A program made the position numbers and the translations under genes. 64,000 nt of DNA, taken from positions 62,001-126,000 of the forward strand of contig NZ_PDWT01000005.1 of the NCBI RefSeq assembly GCF_010093345.1, read 5' to 3'. Of the stretch, positions 57,242 through 64,000 are shown one piece after another; the stretch's first letter is position 1, and each line of letters opens with the position of its first letter. Under the pieces are notes generated by a model, which worked only from the letters and a program-made list of their open reading frames with translations, had not been told where the DNA came from and did no database searches. The DNA is from Pseudoxanthomonas yeongjuensis. GTDB lineage: Bacteria > Pseudomonadota > Gammaproteobacteria > Xanthomonadales > Xanthomonadaceae.

Positions 57242-58618
57242 ATGAGCAAACGCTTTGTATCGATGTCGCGACGGCCCTTGGCCGCAGCACTGTTCGTCGC
57301 CCTGATCGCGCCGGGCGTGGCCTTCGCCGAAACCGCGAAGGAAAAGGAACTGGAGGCGCGCGTGGCCCATCTGGAACAGCAGATCCAGGCGCTGCTGTCT
57401 TCGCAGCAACAACAGCAGGCTGCGATCACCGAGACCCAGGCGCAGGTCAGCGAGGTCAAGACGGCGCAGGCCGCGCCCGCCGACGGCAAGCCGCGGATCC
57501 AGACTTCGCCGATCATGCCCGGCGCCAATCCGGGCACGGTCTTCTCGTATGGCGGCTTCATCAAGATGGACGCAATGGCCACCGACACCAGCGATGGCCG
57601 CATCGCCGACGGTTCGTCCGGCCGGTTGTTCTACCTGCCCAGCACGATTCCCGTCGGCGCCGATGGCGTCGATGGCGGCGACCCGTACACGGACTTCCAC
57701 GCCCAGTTCTCGCGCTTCTGGCTGAGCGCCGATACGGTCACCGACTCGGGCAACAAGTTGAAGGCCTATATCGAAGCCGACTTCTTCGGCGGCGGCAGCA
57801 ACGCCCTGGCCGGCAACGAAACCTCGACCAACACCTATGCGGTCACCCTGCGCCAGGCCTACGTCAGCTGGAACAACTGGCTGGCCGGCCAGACCTGGTC
57901 CAACTTCATGGATACGGCGGCGCTGCCCGACGCGGTCGACTTCGTCGGCACCACCGACGGCACCGTATTCGTGCGCCAGGCCCAGTTGCGCTACACCAAG
58001 GGACCGTGGTCGTTCTCCGCGGAAAACCCGCAGACCACCATCACCCCGTACCTCAACAATGGCGCGCGCTTCAACAGCGGGGACAACGTGATGCCCGACC
58101 TGACCGCGCGCTGGACCAGCAAGGGCGACTGGGGCCACTTCAGCGTCGCCGGCCTGGCGCGCCAGTTCAAATACCTGGACGAGACCGAAACCGGCGCCGC
58201 GGTCAGCGTCTCGGGCAAGTTCAACCTGGGCAAGAGCGACGACCTGCGCTATGCGGTCAACGCCGGCAGCGGCATCGGCCGCTACCTGGCCTTCGGCCTG
58301 GGCAGCGACACGGTCCTCGACGCCAATGGCGACCTGGATGCGCTCGATGGTTATGGCGCGTTCGTTTCCTGGCGCCATGTGTTCAGTCCGCAGCTGCGCG
58401 GCAACCTGATGTATTCGGCCGCCAGTTTCGACAACGACAAGGCCATCACCGGCCTTGGCGTGACCGAACGCGCGCAATCGCTGCACGCCAACCTGATCTA
58501 CTCGCCGATCCCGAAGCTGGATCTCGGCGCCGAGCTGATCTGGGGCCAACGTTCGCTCGAGGATGAGCGCGAAGGCGATCTGAAACGCCTGCAAACCTCC
58601 GTCAAGTACAGCTTCTAA
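57242..58618 (+). CDS. DcaP-like trimeric outer-membrane porin
   Basis: A 458-residue protein with a signal peptide (ending AFAE after about 29 residues) and an N-terminal coiled coil (about 33-75, LEARVAHLEQQIQALL), which forms the trimer stalk in DcaP porins. The barrel follows, with strand-like pairs such as GGFIKMDAMATD, RQAYVSWNNWLAGQTWSNFMD and a terminal aromatic residue in SVKYSF. DcaP porins pass small dicarboxylates or other anions. GAGAGGGG precedes the start. The MFS gene follows 12 bp downstream, so porin and inner-membrane transporter are probably co-expressed. Confidence 0.88.
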   Translation: MSKRFVSMSRRPLAAALFVALIAPGVAFAETAKEKELEARVAHLEQQIQALLSSQQQQQAAITETQAQVSEVKTAQAAPADGKPRIQTSPIMPGANPGTVFSYGGFIKMDAMATDTSDGRIADGSSGRLFYLPSTIPVGADGVDGGDPYTDFHAQFSRFWLSADTVTDSGNKLKAYIEADFFGGGSNALAGNETSTNTYAVTLRQAYVSWNNWLAGQTWSNFMDTAALPDAVDFVGTTDGTVFVRQAQLRYTKGPWSFSAENPQTTITPYLNNGARFNSGDNVMPDLTARWTSKGDWGHFSVAGLARQFKYLDETETGAAVSVSGKFNLGKSDDLRYAVNAGSGIGRYLAFGLGSDTVLDANGDLDALDGYGAFVSWRHVFSPQLRGNLMYSAASFDNDKAITGLGVTERAQSLHANLIYSPIPKLDLGAELIWGQRSLEDEREGDLKRLQTSVKYSF

Positions 58619-58629
58619 GGGGAGCCAAC

Positions 58630-60297
58630 ATGTCCACGACAACAGCAAACGGCGCCTTGCCCACGGGCAAGCCGCTGACCGCGGGCCACAAGAAGGTCAT
58701 CTTCGCCTCCAGCCTGGGCACGGTCTTCGAGTGGTACGACTTCTACCTGTACGGATCGCTCGCCGCGATCATCGCCGCCCAGTTCTTCTCGGCGCTGAAT
58801 CCGGCCAGCGGCTTCATCTTCGCCCTGCTCGCCTTCGCCGCCGGTTTCGCGGTGCGTCCGTTCGGCGCGCTGGTGTTCGGCCGCCTGGGCGACATGATCG
58901 GACGCAAGTACACCTTCCTGGTGACCATCGTGATCATGGGCTCGGCGACCTTCCTGGTCGGCATATTGCCCAGCTACAACACCATCGGCGTGGCCGCACC
59001 GATCATCCTGATCGGCCTGCGCATGCTGCAGGGCCTGGCCCTGGGTGGCGAATACGGTGGCGCCGCCACCTACGTCGCCGAGCATGCGCCCAACGGCAAG
59101 CGCGGGCTGTACACCAGCTTCATCCAGACCACCGCGACCCTGGGCCTGTTCCTGTCGCTGCTGGTGATCCTGGGTTGCCGCTTCGCCCTGGGCAACGAGG
59201 CGTTCGAGGCCTGGGGCTGGCGCATTCCGTTCCTGATGTCGATCGTGCTGCTGGGCGTGTCGGTGTGGATCCGCCTGCAGCTGGCCGAATCGCCGCTGTT
59301 CCAGGAAATGAAGGACAACGGCAAGCTGTCGAAGGCGCCGCTGACCGAGAGCTTCTTCTCCAAGAACGGCAAGATCGTGCTGCTGGCGCTGCTGGGCGCG
59401 ACCGCGGGCCAGGCGGTGGTCTGGTACGCGGGCCAGTTCTACTCGCTGTTCTTCCTCACCCAGACCCTGAAGATCGATGGCACCACGGCCAACCTGCTGA
59501 TCGCCGGCGGGTTGATCATCGGCACCCCGTTCTTCATCTTCTTCGGCTGGCTGTCGGACAAGGTGGGGCGCAAGCCGATCATCATGGGCGGCTGCCTGAT
59601 CGCCGCGCTGACCTTCTTCCCGATCTTCAAGGCCCTGACCCATTACGGCAACCCGGCGATGGAAGAAGCCGTGGCGACCAGCCCGGTGGTGGTGGTGGCC
59701 GATCCGGCGACCTGCAAATTCCAGTTCGACCCGGTGGGCAAGAAGGTCTTCACCAGCAGCTGCGACATCGCCAAGGGCGCCCTGGCCAAGGCCGGCGTGA
59801 CCTATTCCAACCAGGATGCACCGGCCGGCACGGTCGCGCACATCCAGGTGGGCAACGCGACGGTGGAAGCGTTCGAGGGCGGCGGCATGGAGGCGGCCGC
59901 GTTCAAGGCCCAGTCGGGTGATTTCGGCAAGGCCTTGTCGGCGAGCCTGACCGAGCACGGCTATCCGGCGAAGGCCGATCCGGACCGCATCAACATCCCG
60001 ATGATGCTGGTGCTGCTGTCGATCCTGGTGATCTACGTGACCATGGTCTACGGCCCGATCGCGGCCTGGCTGGTGGAACTGTTCCCGACCCAGATCCGCT
60101 ACACCTCGATGTCGCTGCCGTACCACATCGGCAACGGCTGGTTCGGCGGCTTCCTGCCGACCATCGCCTTCGCCATGGTCGTGGCCAGCGGCAACATCTA
60201 CCAGGGCCTGTGGTATCCGATCATCATCGCGGCGATGACCCTGGTGATCGGCACCCTGTTCCTGCCGGAAACCAAGGACGTCGACATCACCAAATAG
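58630..60297 (+). CDS. MFS transporter (metabolite:H+ symporter type) with a central insertion
   Basis: A 555-residue transporter with 12 helices. GTVFEWYDFYLYGSLAAIIA, RPFGALVFGRLGDMIGRKYTFL and RMLQGLALGGEYGGAATYVAEHAP are the MHS (ProP/KgtP-like) landmarks. A hydrophilic segment of about 110 residues (near 340-450, containing two cysteines in CKFQF and SSCDIA) is inserted between helices, so it is longer than typical members. It follows the DcaP-like porin. Carboxylate transport is plausible, but the substrate is unknown. Confidence 0.88.
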   Translation: MSTTTANGALPTGKPLTAGHKKVIFASSLGTVFEWYDFYLYGSLAAIIAAQFFSALNPASGFIFALLAFAAGFAVRPFGALVFGRLGDMIGRKYTFLVTIVIMGSATFLVGILPSYNTIGVAAPIILIGLRMLQGLALGGEYGGAATYVAEHAPNGKRGLYTSFIQTTATLGLFLSLLVILGCRFALGNEAFEAWGWRIPFLMSIVLLGVSVWIRLQLAESPLFQEMKDNGKLSKAPLTESFFSKNGKIVLLALLGATAGQAVVWYAGQFYSLFFLTQTLKIDGTTANLLIAGGLIIGTPFFIFFGWLSDKVGRKPIIMGGCLIAALTFFPIFKALTHYGNPAMEEAVATSPVVVVADPATCKFQFDPVGKKVFTSSCDIAKGALAKAGVTYSNQDAPAGTVAHIQVGNATVEAFEGGGMEAAAFKAQSGDFGKALSASLTEHGYPAKADPDRINIPMMLVLLSILVIYVTMVYGPIAAWLVELFPTQIRYTSMSLPYHIGNGWFGGFLPTIAFAMVVASGNIYQGLWYPIIIAAMTLVIGTLFLPETKDVDITK

Positions 60298-60337
60298 GTT
60301 TCCCCTGCGTCACCCGGATCCATGATCCGGTTTTACC

Positions 60338-60368
60338 AGCGCCGACTCGCAAGGGCCGGCGCTTTTTT
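60338..60368 (+). terminator. Rho-independent terminator of the porin-transporter operon
   Basis: A 7-bp stem AGCGCCG/CGGCGCT with a 12-nt loop is followed directly by six T. It lies 41 bp after the transporter stop codon. Confidence 0.88.
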
Positions 60369-60383
60369 GTGGGCCGGCTTTTT

Positions 60384-60460
60384 GTAGGAGCGGCGCAAGC
60401 CGCGAGCCTTTGGCTTTACTTTGGAGCAGGCAAAGAGCTCGCGGCTTGCGCCGCTCCTAC
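60384..60460. repeat. GTAGGAGCGGCGCAAGCC palindrome
   Basis: Arms GTAGGAGCGGCGCAAGCCGC and their inverse are separated by about 25 bp, right after the terminator and before the EF-hand gene end. Confidence 0.88.
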
Positions 60461-60480
60461 AAGAAGCAGCTCCCACGCGG

Positions 60481-60795
60481 CTACTGCGGCGGCGCCGCCA
60501 GCTCTTTCGCGCTGAGGAAACCATCGCCATCGACGTCCTGCTTCTTGAATGTGGCCGCCAGCCGCTCGCGGTGCTCCGTGCGGGTGATGGCCCGGCCTTT
60601 TCCGCCAGGCAGTTCGTCCGCGCTCAACACGCCGTCGCGATCGGCATCGCGCGCATCGAAGGCATAGCTCATCCAGTCCAGGTATTCGTCCACGCCGACC
60701 CGCCCATCGGCGTTGGCGTCCATGCGCGCCAGGTAATCGCTGGTGGCGGCGACCTGGGCGAAGGCAGGCGCTGCGGCGAGCGCAAGCACGAACAC
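60481..60795 (-). CDS. EF-hand protein with a disturbed 5' end
   Basis: A 104-residue product from a GTG at 60795 that consists of a short export-like segment (VFVLALAAAPAFAQ) and three EF-hand loops (DANADGRVGVDE, DADRDGVLSADE, DVDGDGFLSAKE). The signal lacks the usual positive N-terminus and start codon, because a palindromic repeat (60796-60869) lies exactly at the expected start. The frame is open through the repeat back to a possible ATG near 60930. The gene may therefore be translated with an odd leader or may be damaged. It probably encodes a periplasmic calcium-binding protein. Confidence 0.65.
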   Translation of the reverse strand: MFVLALAAAPAFAQVAATSDYLARMDANADGRVGVDEYLDWMSYAFDARDADRDGVLSADELPGGKGRAITRTEHRERLAATFKKQDVDGDGFLSAKELAAPPQ

Positions 60796-60869
60796 GCAGG
60801 AGCGGGCCTTGCCCGCGATGCTCTTGCATGAGCCCGAGGAAGAGCATCGCGGGCAAGGCCCGCTCCTAC
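60796..60869. repeat. GCAGGAGCGGGCC palindrome at the EF-hand gene start
   Basis: The left arm starts GCAGGAGCGGGCC rather than GTAGGAGCGGGCC, and its exact inverse ends CTCCTAC at 60869. The element touches the coding part of the EF-hand signal peptide. Confidence 0.88.
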
Positions 60870-60938
60870 GCCCCGAAGGAAATCCCGTTGGGGGGCAAAG
60901 GCAATATCGCGACGCGACCGCGTTTGTCATGGCACTGG

Positions 60939-62141
60939 TCAATGCGCGACCAGCGCGTAGCCCTTGAGGCGCTCGGCGTATTCCTGCAACGCGCGGATAC
61001 CGCTGGCCTCGGCTTCCTGGCACCAGGCCTGCAATTGCTTCAAGCGCTCGGAGGCGTCGTGGGTCCGCGCTTCCAGCAGAGCGCTGAGGCGCGCGCGGTG
61101 TTCGACCAGGGCGTGGATGCGTGGACGCTGCAAGACCCAGCGCTGCAATTGTTCGCGCGCATCGGGCTGCAGCCAGCGGCCGTCGTCGGCCAGGCCCTTG
61201 CGCAGGCGGCGCGGCAGCAGGCGGCGCAATTTCTCGCCGGCCAGACGCGCTTCTTCCTTCAACGCCGGCTTCAGCACGTTGCGCTGGTAATCGGTCATGG
61301 CCAGGAAACGATGCGCGAGCAAGGCCTTCAGCGTGTCGGTATCGGGCACGGCGATGTTCGGGCGGACGTCCAGGGCAGGCGCGACGCGCAGCACCTTGGC
61401 CAGGCCCACGGATTCCATCAGCTTGATCATCGCCCAGCCGATGTCCACTTCCCAGCGCCGCATCGAAAAGCGCGCCGAGCTGGGAAAGGCATGATGGTTG
61501 TTGTGCAGTTCTTCACCGCCGATCCACACGCCCCATGGCGAAAGGTTGGTGGAAGTGTCGGCGGTTTCGAAATTGCGGTAGCCCCACCAGTGGCCCAGGC
61601 CGTTGACCACTCCCGCGGCCCAGAACGGGATCCACGCCATCTGGATAGCCCACAGGGCGACACCGGGAATGCCGAACAGGAGGAAGTCGAGGAACAGCAA
61701 GGCGATCGGGCCGAAGGTCGCGTGCGGCGTGTACAGATGGCGTTCGATCCGGTCGTCCGGCGCGCCCTTGCCGTACTGCTCGATGTCCCCGCGCTGCCAG
61801 CGCGCTTCGCGGTACAACTCGACGCCACGCCAGAACACATTGCCGATGCCCTTGAACTGCGGGCTGTGCGGATCCTCGTCGGTCTCCACCTTGGCGTGGT
61901 GCTTGCGGTGGATCGCGACCCATTCCCTGGTGATCATCGACGTGGTCAGCCAGGTCCAGAAACGGAAGAAATGGCTGACCACGGGATGGAAATCCACGCC
62001 GCGGTGAGCCTGGCTGCGATGCAGGTACAGGGTCACCGAGAAGATGGTCAGCTGGGTGAAGACCAGCAGCACCACGAGCATGCCCAGCCAACCAAGCCCG
62101 AGCAGGCCTCCGGAAAGGAAGTCGAACAGGAAATCGGGCAT
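60939..62141 (-). CDS. Acyl-CoA/fatty acid desaturase (delta-9 type)
   Basis: A 400-residue membrane desaturase with the three histidine boxes HRSQAH (41-46), HRKHH (78-82) and HNNHH (213-217), in the spacing of delta-9 acyl-CoA/acyl-lipid desaturases. About four transmembrane helices lie between the boxes. The C-terminal 150 residues are helical and basic, longer than in yeast-type enzymes without a cytochrome b5 domain. A longer frame reaches 62306, but the homologous start is 62141. It probably introduces a cis double bond into membrane fatty acids. Confidence 0.9.
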   Translation of the reverse strand: MPDFLFDFLSGGLLGLGWLGMLVVLLVFTQLTIFSVTLYLHRSQAHRGVDFHPVVSHFFRFWTWLTTSMITREWVAIHRKHHAKVETDEDPHSPQFKGIGNVFWRGVELYREARWQRGDIEQYGKGAPDDRIERHLYTPHATFGPIALLFLDFLLFGIPGVALWAIQMAWIPFWAAGVVNGLGHWWGYRNFETADTSTNLSPWGVWIGGEELHNNHHAFPSSARFSMRRWEVDIGWAMIKLMESVGLAKVLRVAPALDVRPNIAVPDTDTLKALLAHRFLAMTDYQRNVLKPALKEEARLAGEKLRRLLPRRLRKGLADDGRWLQPDAREQLQRWVLQRPRIHALVEHRARLSALLEARTHDASERLKQLQAWCQEAEASGIRALQEYAERLKGYALVAH

Positions 62142-62289
62142 TGCAGGGCTCCAGCAGCAGACGGAAGCATCGGTGGATCCGATGCCGATCCAGTGATGAT
62201 GGAGTCTGGCCAGGCAAATTTCACCCGTCGCCGGGGTATGGTATTCATCCGCCGCTGTCCCGTCCGCGCCTCCAGAATTCGCCCCTTCC

Positions 62290-63123
62290 ATGTCCCTGTC
62301 CCCCACCGGGATCGCCCCGGATCCCGTTGTTCACCAGCCCCTGATCGAGCTCGACCGCGCCACCGTGGTCCGTGGCGACGCCGCGGTGCTGCACGCGCTG
62401 TCGCTGCGCATCGTCGCCGGCCAGCACACCGCGATCCTCGGAGCCAATGGCAGCGGCAAGTCCAGCTTCATCAAGCTGATCAACCGCGAGCTGTATCCGC
62501 TGGCGCGCGAGGGCGAATCGCCGGTCAGGGTCATGGGTCTAGATCGCTGGAACGTGAACGAACTGCGCACGCACCTGGGCGTGGTCACCGGCGACCTCGG
62601 CCGCGATCTGCTGGAGATGCCGGGACAGGGCGTGGAGGACGCGGTGCTTACCGGCTTCTTCGCCACGCTGATGCTGCACCCGGACGTGGAAATCGACGCC
62701 GGGCAGCGCCAGCGCGCGCGCGAAGCACTGGCCCGCGTGGGCGCGACCGCGCTGGCGCCGCGGCGATACGCCGAACTGTCCACCGGCGAAATGCGCCGCG
62801 TGCTGATCGCCCGCGCGCTGGTCAACCGCCCGCAGGCGCTGTTGCTGGACGAGCCCACCGCGGGGCTGGATCTGGTGGCGCAGCGCGATTTCCTGGATTT
62901 GTTGCGTGGACTGGCACGGCAGGGCATCACCCTGGTGCTGGTGACGCACCACCTGGAGGAAATCATCGCCGAGATCGATCGGGTGATCCTGTTGCGCGCC
63001 GGCAGCGTGCTGGCCGACGGCGCACGCGCGGACGTGCTGACGTCGGAATTGCTTTCGCAGGCCTACGGCGGGCCATTGAGGGTTCGCCGGGAAGGCGACG
63101 CGTATTCGGCCAGTGGCGGATGA
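62290..63123 (+). CDS. ABC transporter ATP-binding protein
   Basis: A 277-residue ABC ATPase. Walker A is GANGSGKS (residues 51-58), the signature is STGEMRRVLIARALV, and the Walker B is ALLLDEPTAGLD, followed by LVLVTHHLEEII (H-loop). The build resembles the molybdate/iron-type single-domain ATPases (ModF/YlmA-like). No permease gene is adjacent, so the partner is unknown. It is divergent from the desaturase. Confidence 0.88.
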   Translation: MSLSPTGIAPDPVVHQPLIELDRATVVRGDAAVLHALSLRIVAGQHTAILGANGSGKSSFIKLINRELYPLAREGESPVRVMGLDRWNVNELRTHLGVVTGDLGRDLLEMPGQGVEDAVLTGFFATLMLHPDVEIDAGQRQRAREALARVGATALAPRRYAELSTGEMRRVLIARALVNRPQALLLDEPTAGLDLVAQRDFLDLLRGLARQGITLVLVTHHLEEIIAEIDRVILLRAGSVLADGARADVLTSELLSQAYGGPLRVRREGDAYSASGG

Positions 63124-63150
63124 TCGTTTTTATTGCCCGTCATTACTTTA

Positions 63151-63272
63151 TTGCCCGTCATTCCCGCGCAGGCGGGAATCGCTCATGCTTTGTAAAGTCG
63201 AACAACTCCGGCCCTACAAAGCAAAGGCAGTGAAGCAAGAGCGATTCCCGCCTGCGCGGGAATGACGGGCAA
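63151..63272. repeat. Inverted repeat with TTGCCCGTCATTCCCGCG arms
   Basis: TTGCCCGTCATTCCCGCGCA and its inverse (CGCGGGAATGACGGGCAA) enclose about 70 bp between the ABC gene and mutM. The arm type is the same 'CGTCATTCC' class as at 13.8 kb. Confidence 0.88.
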
Positions 63273-63293
63273 AAGCGATTACGCTTCCTCCTC

Positions 63294-63349
63294 ACTCCTC
63301 ACTCCTCACTCCTCACTCCTCACTCCTCACTCCTCACTTCTCGTTCCTC
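63294..63349. repeat. Tandem heptamer array (six exact ACTCCTC plus two variants)
   Basis: ACTCCTC is repeated six times at 63294-63335, then ACTTCTC and GTTCCTC follow. It lies immediately upstream of mutM (start 63355), so it occupies the position of the ribosome binding site and leader. Confidence 0.9.
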
Positions 63350-63354
63350 ACCCC

Positions 63355-64000
63355 ATGCCCGAACTGCCCGAAGTCGAAACCACGCGCCGTGGCCTTGACC
63401 CGCACCTCGTGGGCAAGCGCATCCGCCACGTCGTGCTGCGCCGCCCGGACCTGCGCTGGCCGATTCCCTACGACGTGGTCGAGACGCTGCCCGGGCAGCG
63501 CATCGACGCGGTGCGCCGCCGCGCCAAGTACCTGCTGATCGACACGAAGGCCGGCAGCGCACTGCTGCACCTGGGCATGAGCGGCAGCCTGCGTGTGCTG
63601 CCGGAGAAGACCCCGGTCACAACGCACGACCATGTCGACATCGCCATCGCCGGCGGCCGCGTGCTGCGCTTCAACGATCCGCGCCGTTTCGGCTGCCTGC
63701 TGTGGCAGCCCTCCGGCCAGGTTCATGAACTGCTGCAAGCGCTGGGACCTGAACCGCTGTCGGAGGAGTTCGACGGCGAGCACCTGTTCGAACGCAGCCG
63801 CGGGCGCACCGCGCCGGTCAAGACCTTCCTGATGGACCAGCGCGTGGTCGTCGGCGTAGGCAACATCTACGCCGCCGAAAGCCTGTTCCGCGCCGGCATC
63901 TCGCCGCTGCGCGAGGCGGGCAGGGTTTCGCGCGAACGCTACGTGCTGCTGGCGCAGGCGGTGAAGGAAATCCTCGCGTCCGCCATCGCCCGCGGCGGCA
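63355..64000 (+). CDS. mutM: Formamidopyrimidine-DNA glycosylase (truncated by window edge)
   Basis: The first 215 residues of a DNA repair glycosylase that removes oxidised purines such as 8-oxoguanine. PELPEVE at the N-terminus has the catalytic proline (P2) and glutamate. [27 protein letters not shown] and [12 protein letters not shown] are typical, and [11 protein letters not shown] and [17 protein letters not shown] complete the helix-two-turn-helix region. The C-terminal zinc finger lies beyond the window. The start directly follows a heptamer repeat array with no ribosome binding site. Confidence 0.95.
   Translation, partial: MPELPEVETTRRGLDPHLVGKRIRHVVLRRPDLRWPIPYDVVETLPGQRIDAVRRRAKYLLIDTKAGSALLHLGMSGSLRVLPEKTPVTTHDHVDIAIAGGRVLRFNDPRRFGCLLWQPSGQVHELLQALGPEPLSEEFDGEHLFERSRGRTAPVKTFLMDQRVVVGVGNIYAAESLFRAGISPLREAGRVSRERYVLLAQAVKEILASAIARGG

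Overview
The window is a high-GC, densely coded chromosomal segment of a gammaproteobacterium, most likely a Xanthomonadaceae member (Xanthomonas/Lysobacter/Luteimonas/Pseudoxanthomonas group). The gene repertoire points there: a polA-linked small RNA with C-rich loops, a cellobionate phosphorylase operon, several DUF885 zinc peptidases, a MoxR/DUF58/SpoIIM/RDD cluster, many probable leaderless promoters and dozens of GTAGGAGCG-type palindromes. No rRNA, tRNA, CRISPR array, phage or transposase gene was seen.

Layout. 1-5 kb: the start of a minus-strand gene, an S9 peptidase, hemF and a DUF421 membrane protein. 5-13 kb: a small RNA locus, polA, a DUF2782 lipoprotein, lepB, a hexapeptide acetyltransferase, uvrD and a YqhA-type protein. 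13-21.9 kb: a glutathione transferase, two DUF885 peptidases, small envelope proteins, hemB, a PD40 protein and aroE. 21.98-23.6 kb: a lower-GC island that has all the marks of a single mobile integron gene cassette (left core site, two overlapping ORFs, full attC) with no integrase nearby. It is followed by a Cys-rich secreted protein. 24.4-31.3 kb: a six-gene minus-strand cluster (RDD, SpoIIM, DUF4129, DUF4350, MoxR, DUF58). 31.4-41.4 kb: a YkgJ-type protein, gamma-carbonic anhydrase, calB-type dehydrogenase, xthA, GlsB-type protein, phosphopantetheinyl transferase, rsmG-parA-parB, a third DUF885 peptidase and rpmB-rpmG. 41.7-49.5 kb: a cardiolipin-synthase-like protein, an FAD oxidoreductase and the cellobionate operon (transporter, GH94 phosphorylase, gluconokinase). 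49.6-60.3 kb: an acetate-type module with an SLC5-fused hybrid kinase, LuxR-type regulator, acs, DcaP-like porin and MFS transporter, plus a diguanylate cyclase. 60.4-64 kb: an EF-hand protein with a disturbed 5' end, a fatty acid desaturase, an ABC ATPase and the start of mutM.

How genes work together. The GH94 enzyme is expected to split cellobionate into glucose 1-phosphate and gluconate, which the adjacent kinase phosphorylates. The kinase/regulator pair next to acs resembles CrbS/CrbR (MxtR/ErdR) control of acetate use, and a long palindrome lies between acs and the divergent porin. ParA/ParB handle chromosome segregation; PolA, UvrD, XthA and MutM are DNA repair enzymes.

The most notable items are the lone integron cassette carrying a nucleotidyltransferase-like gene with an uncharacterised partner, the sX13-like RNA downstream of polA, palindromic repeats whose edges supply the TAG stop codons of eight genes, and a recurrent -10 box placed 6-7 nt before ATG.
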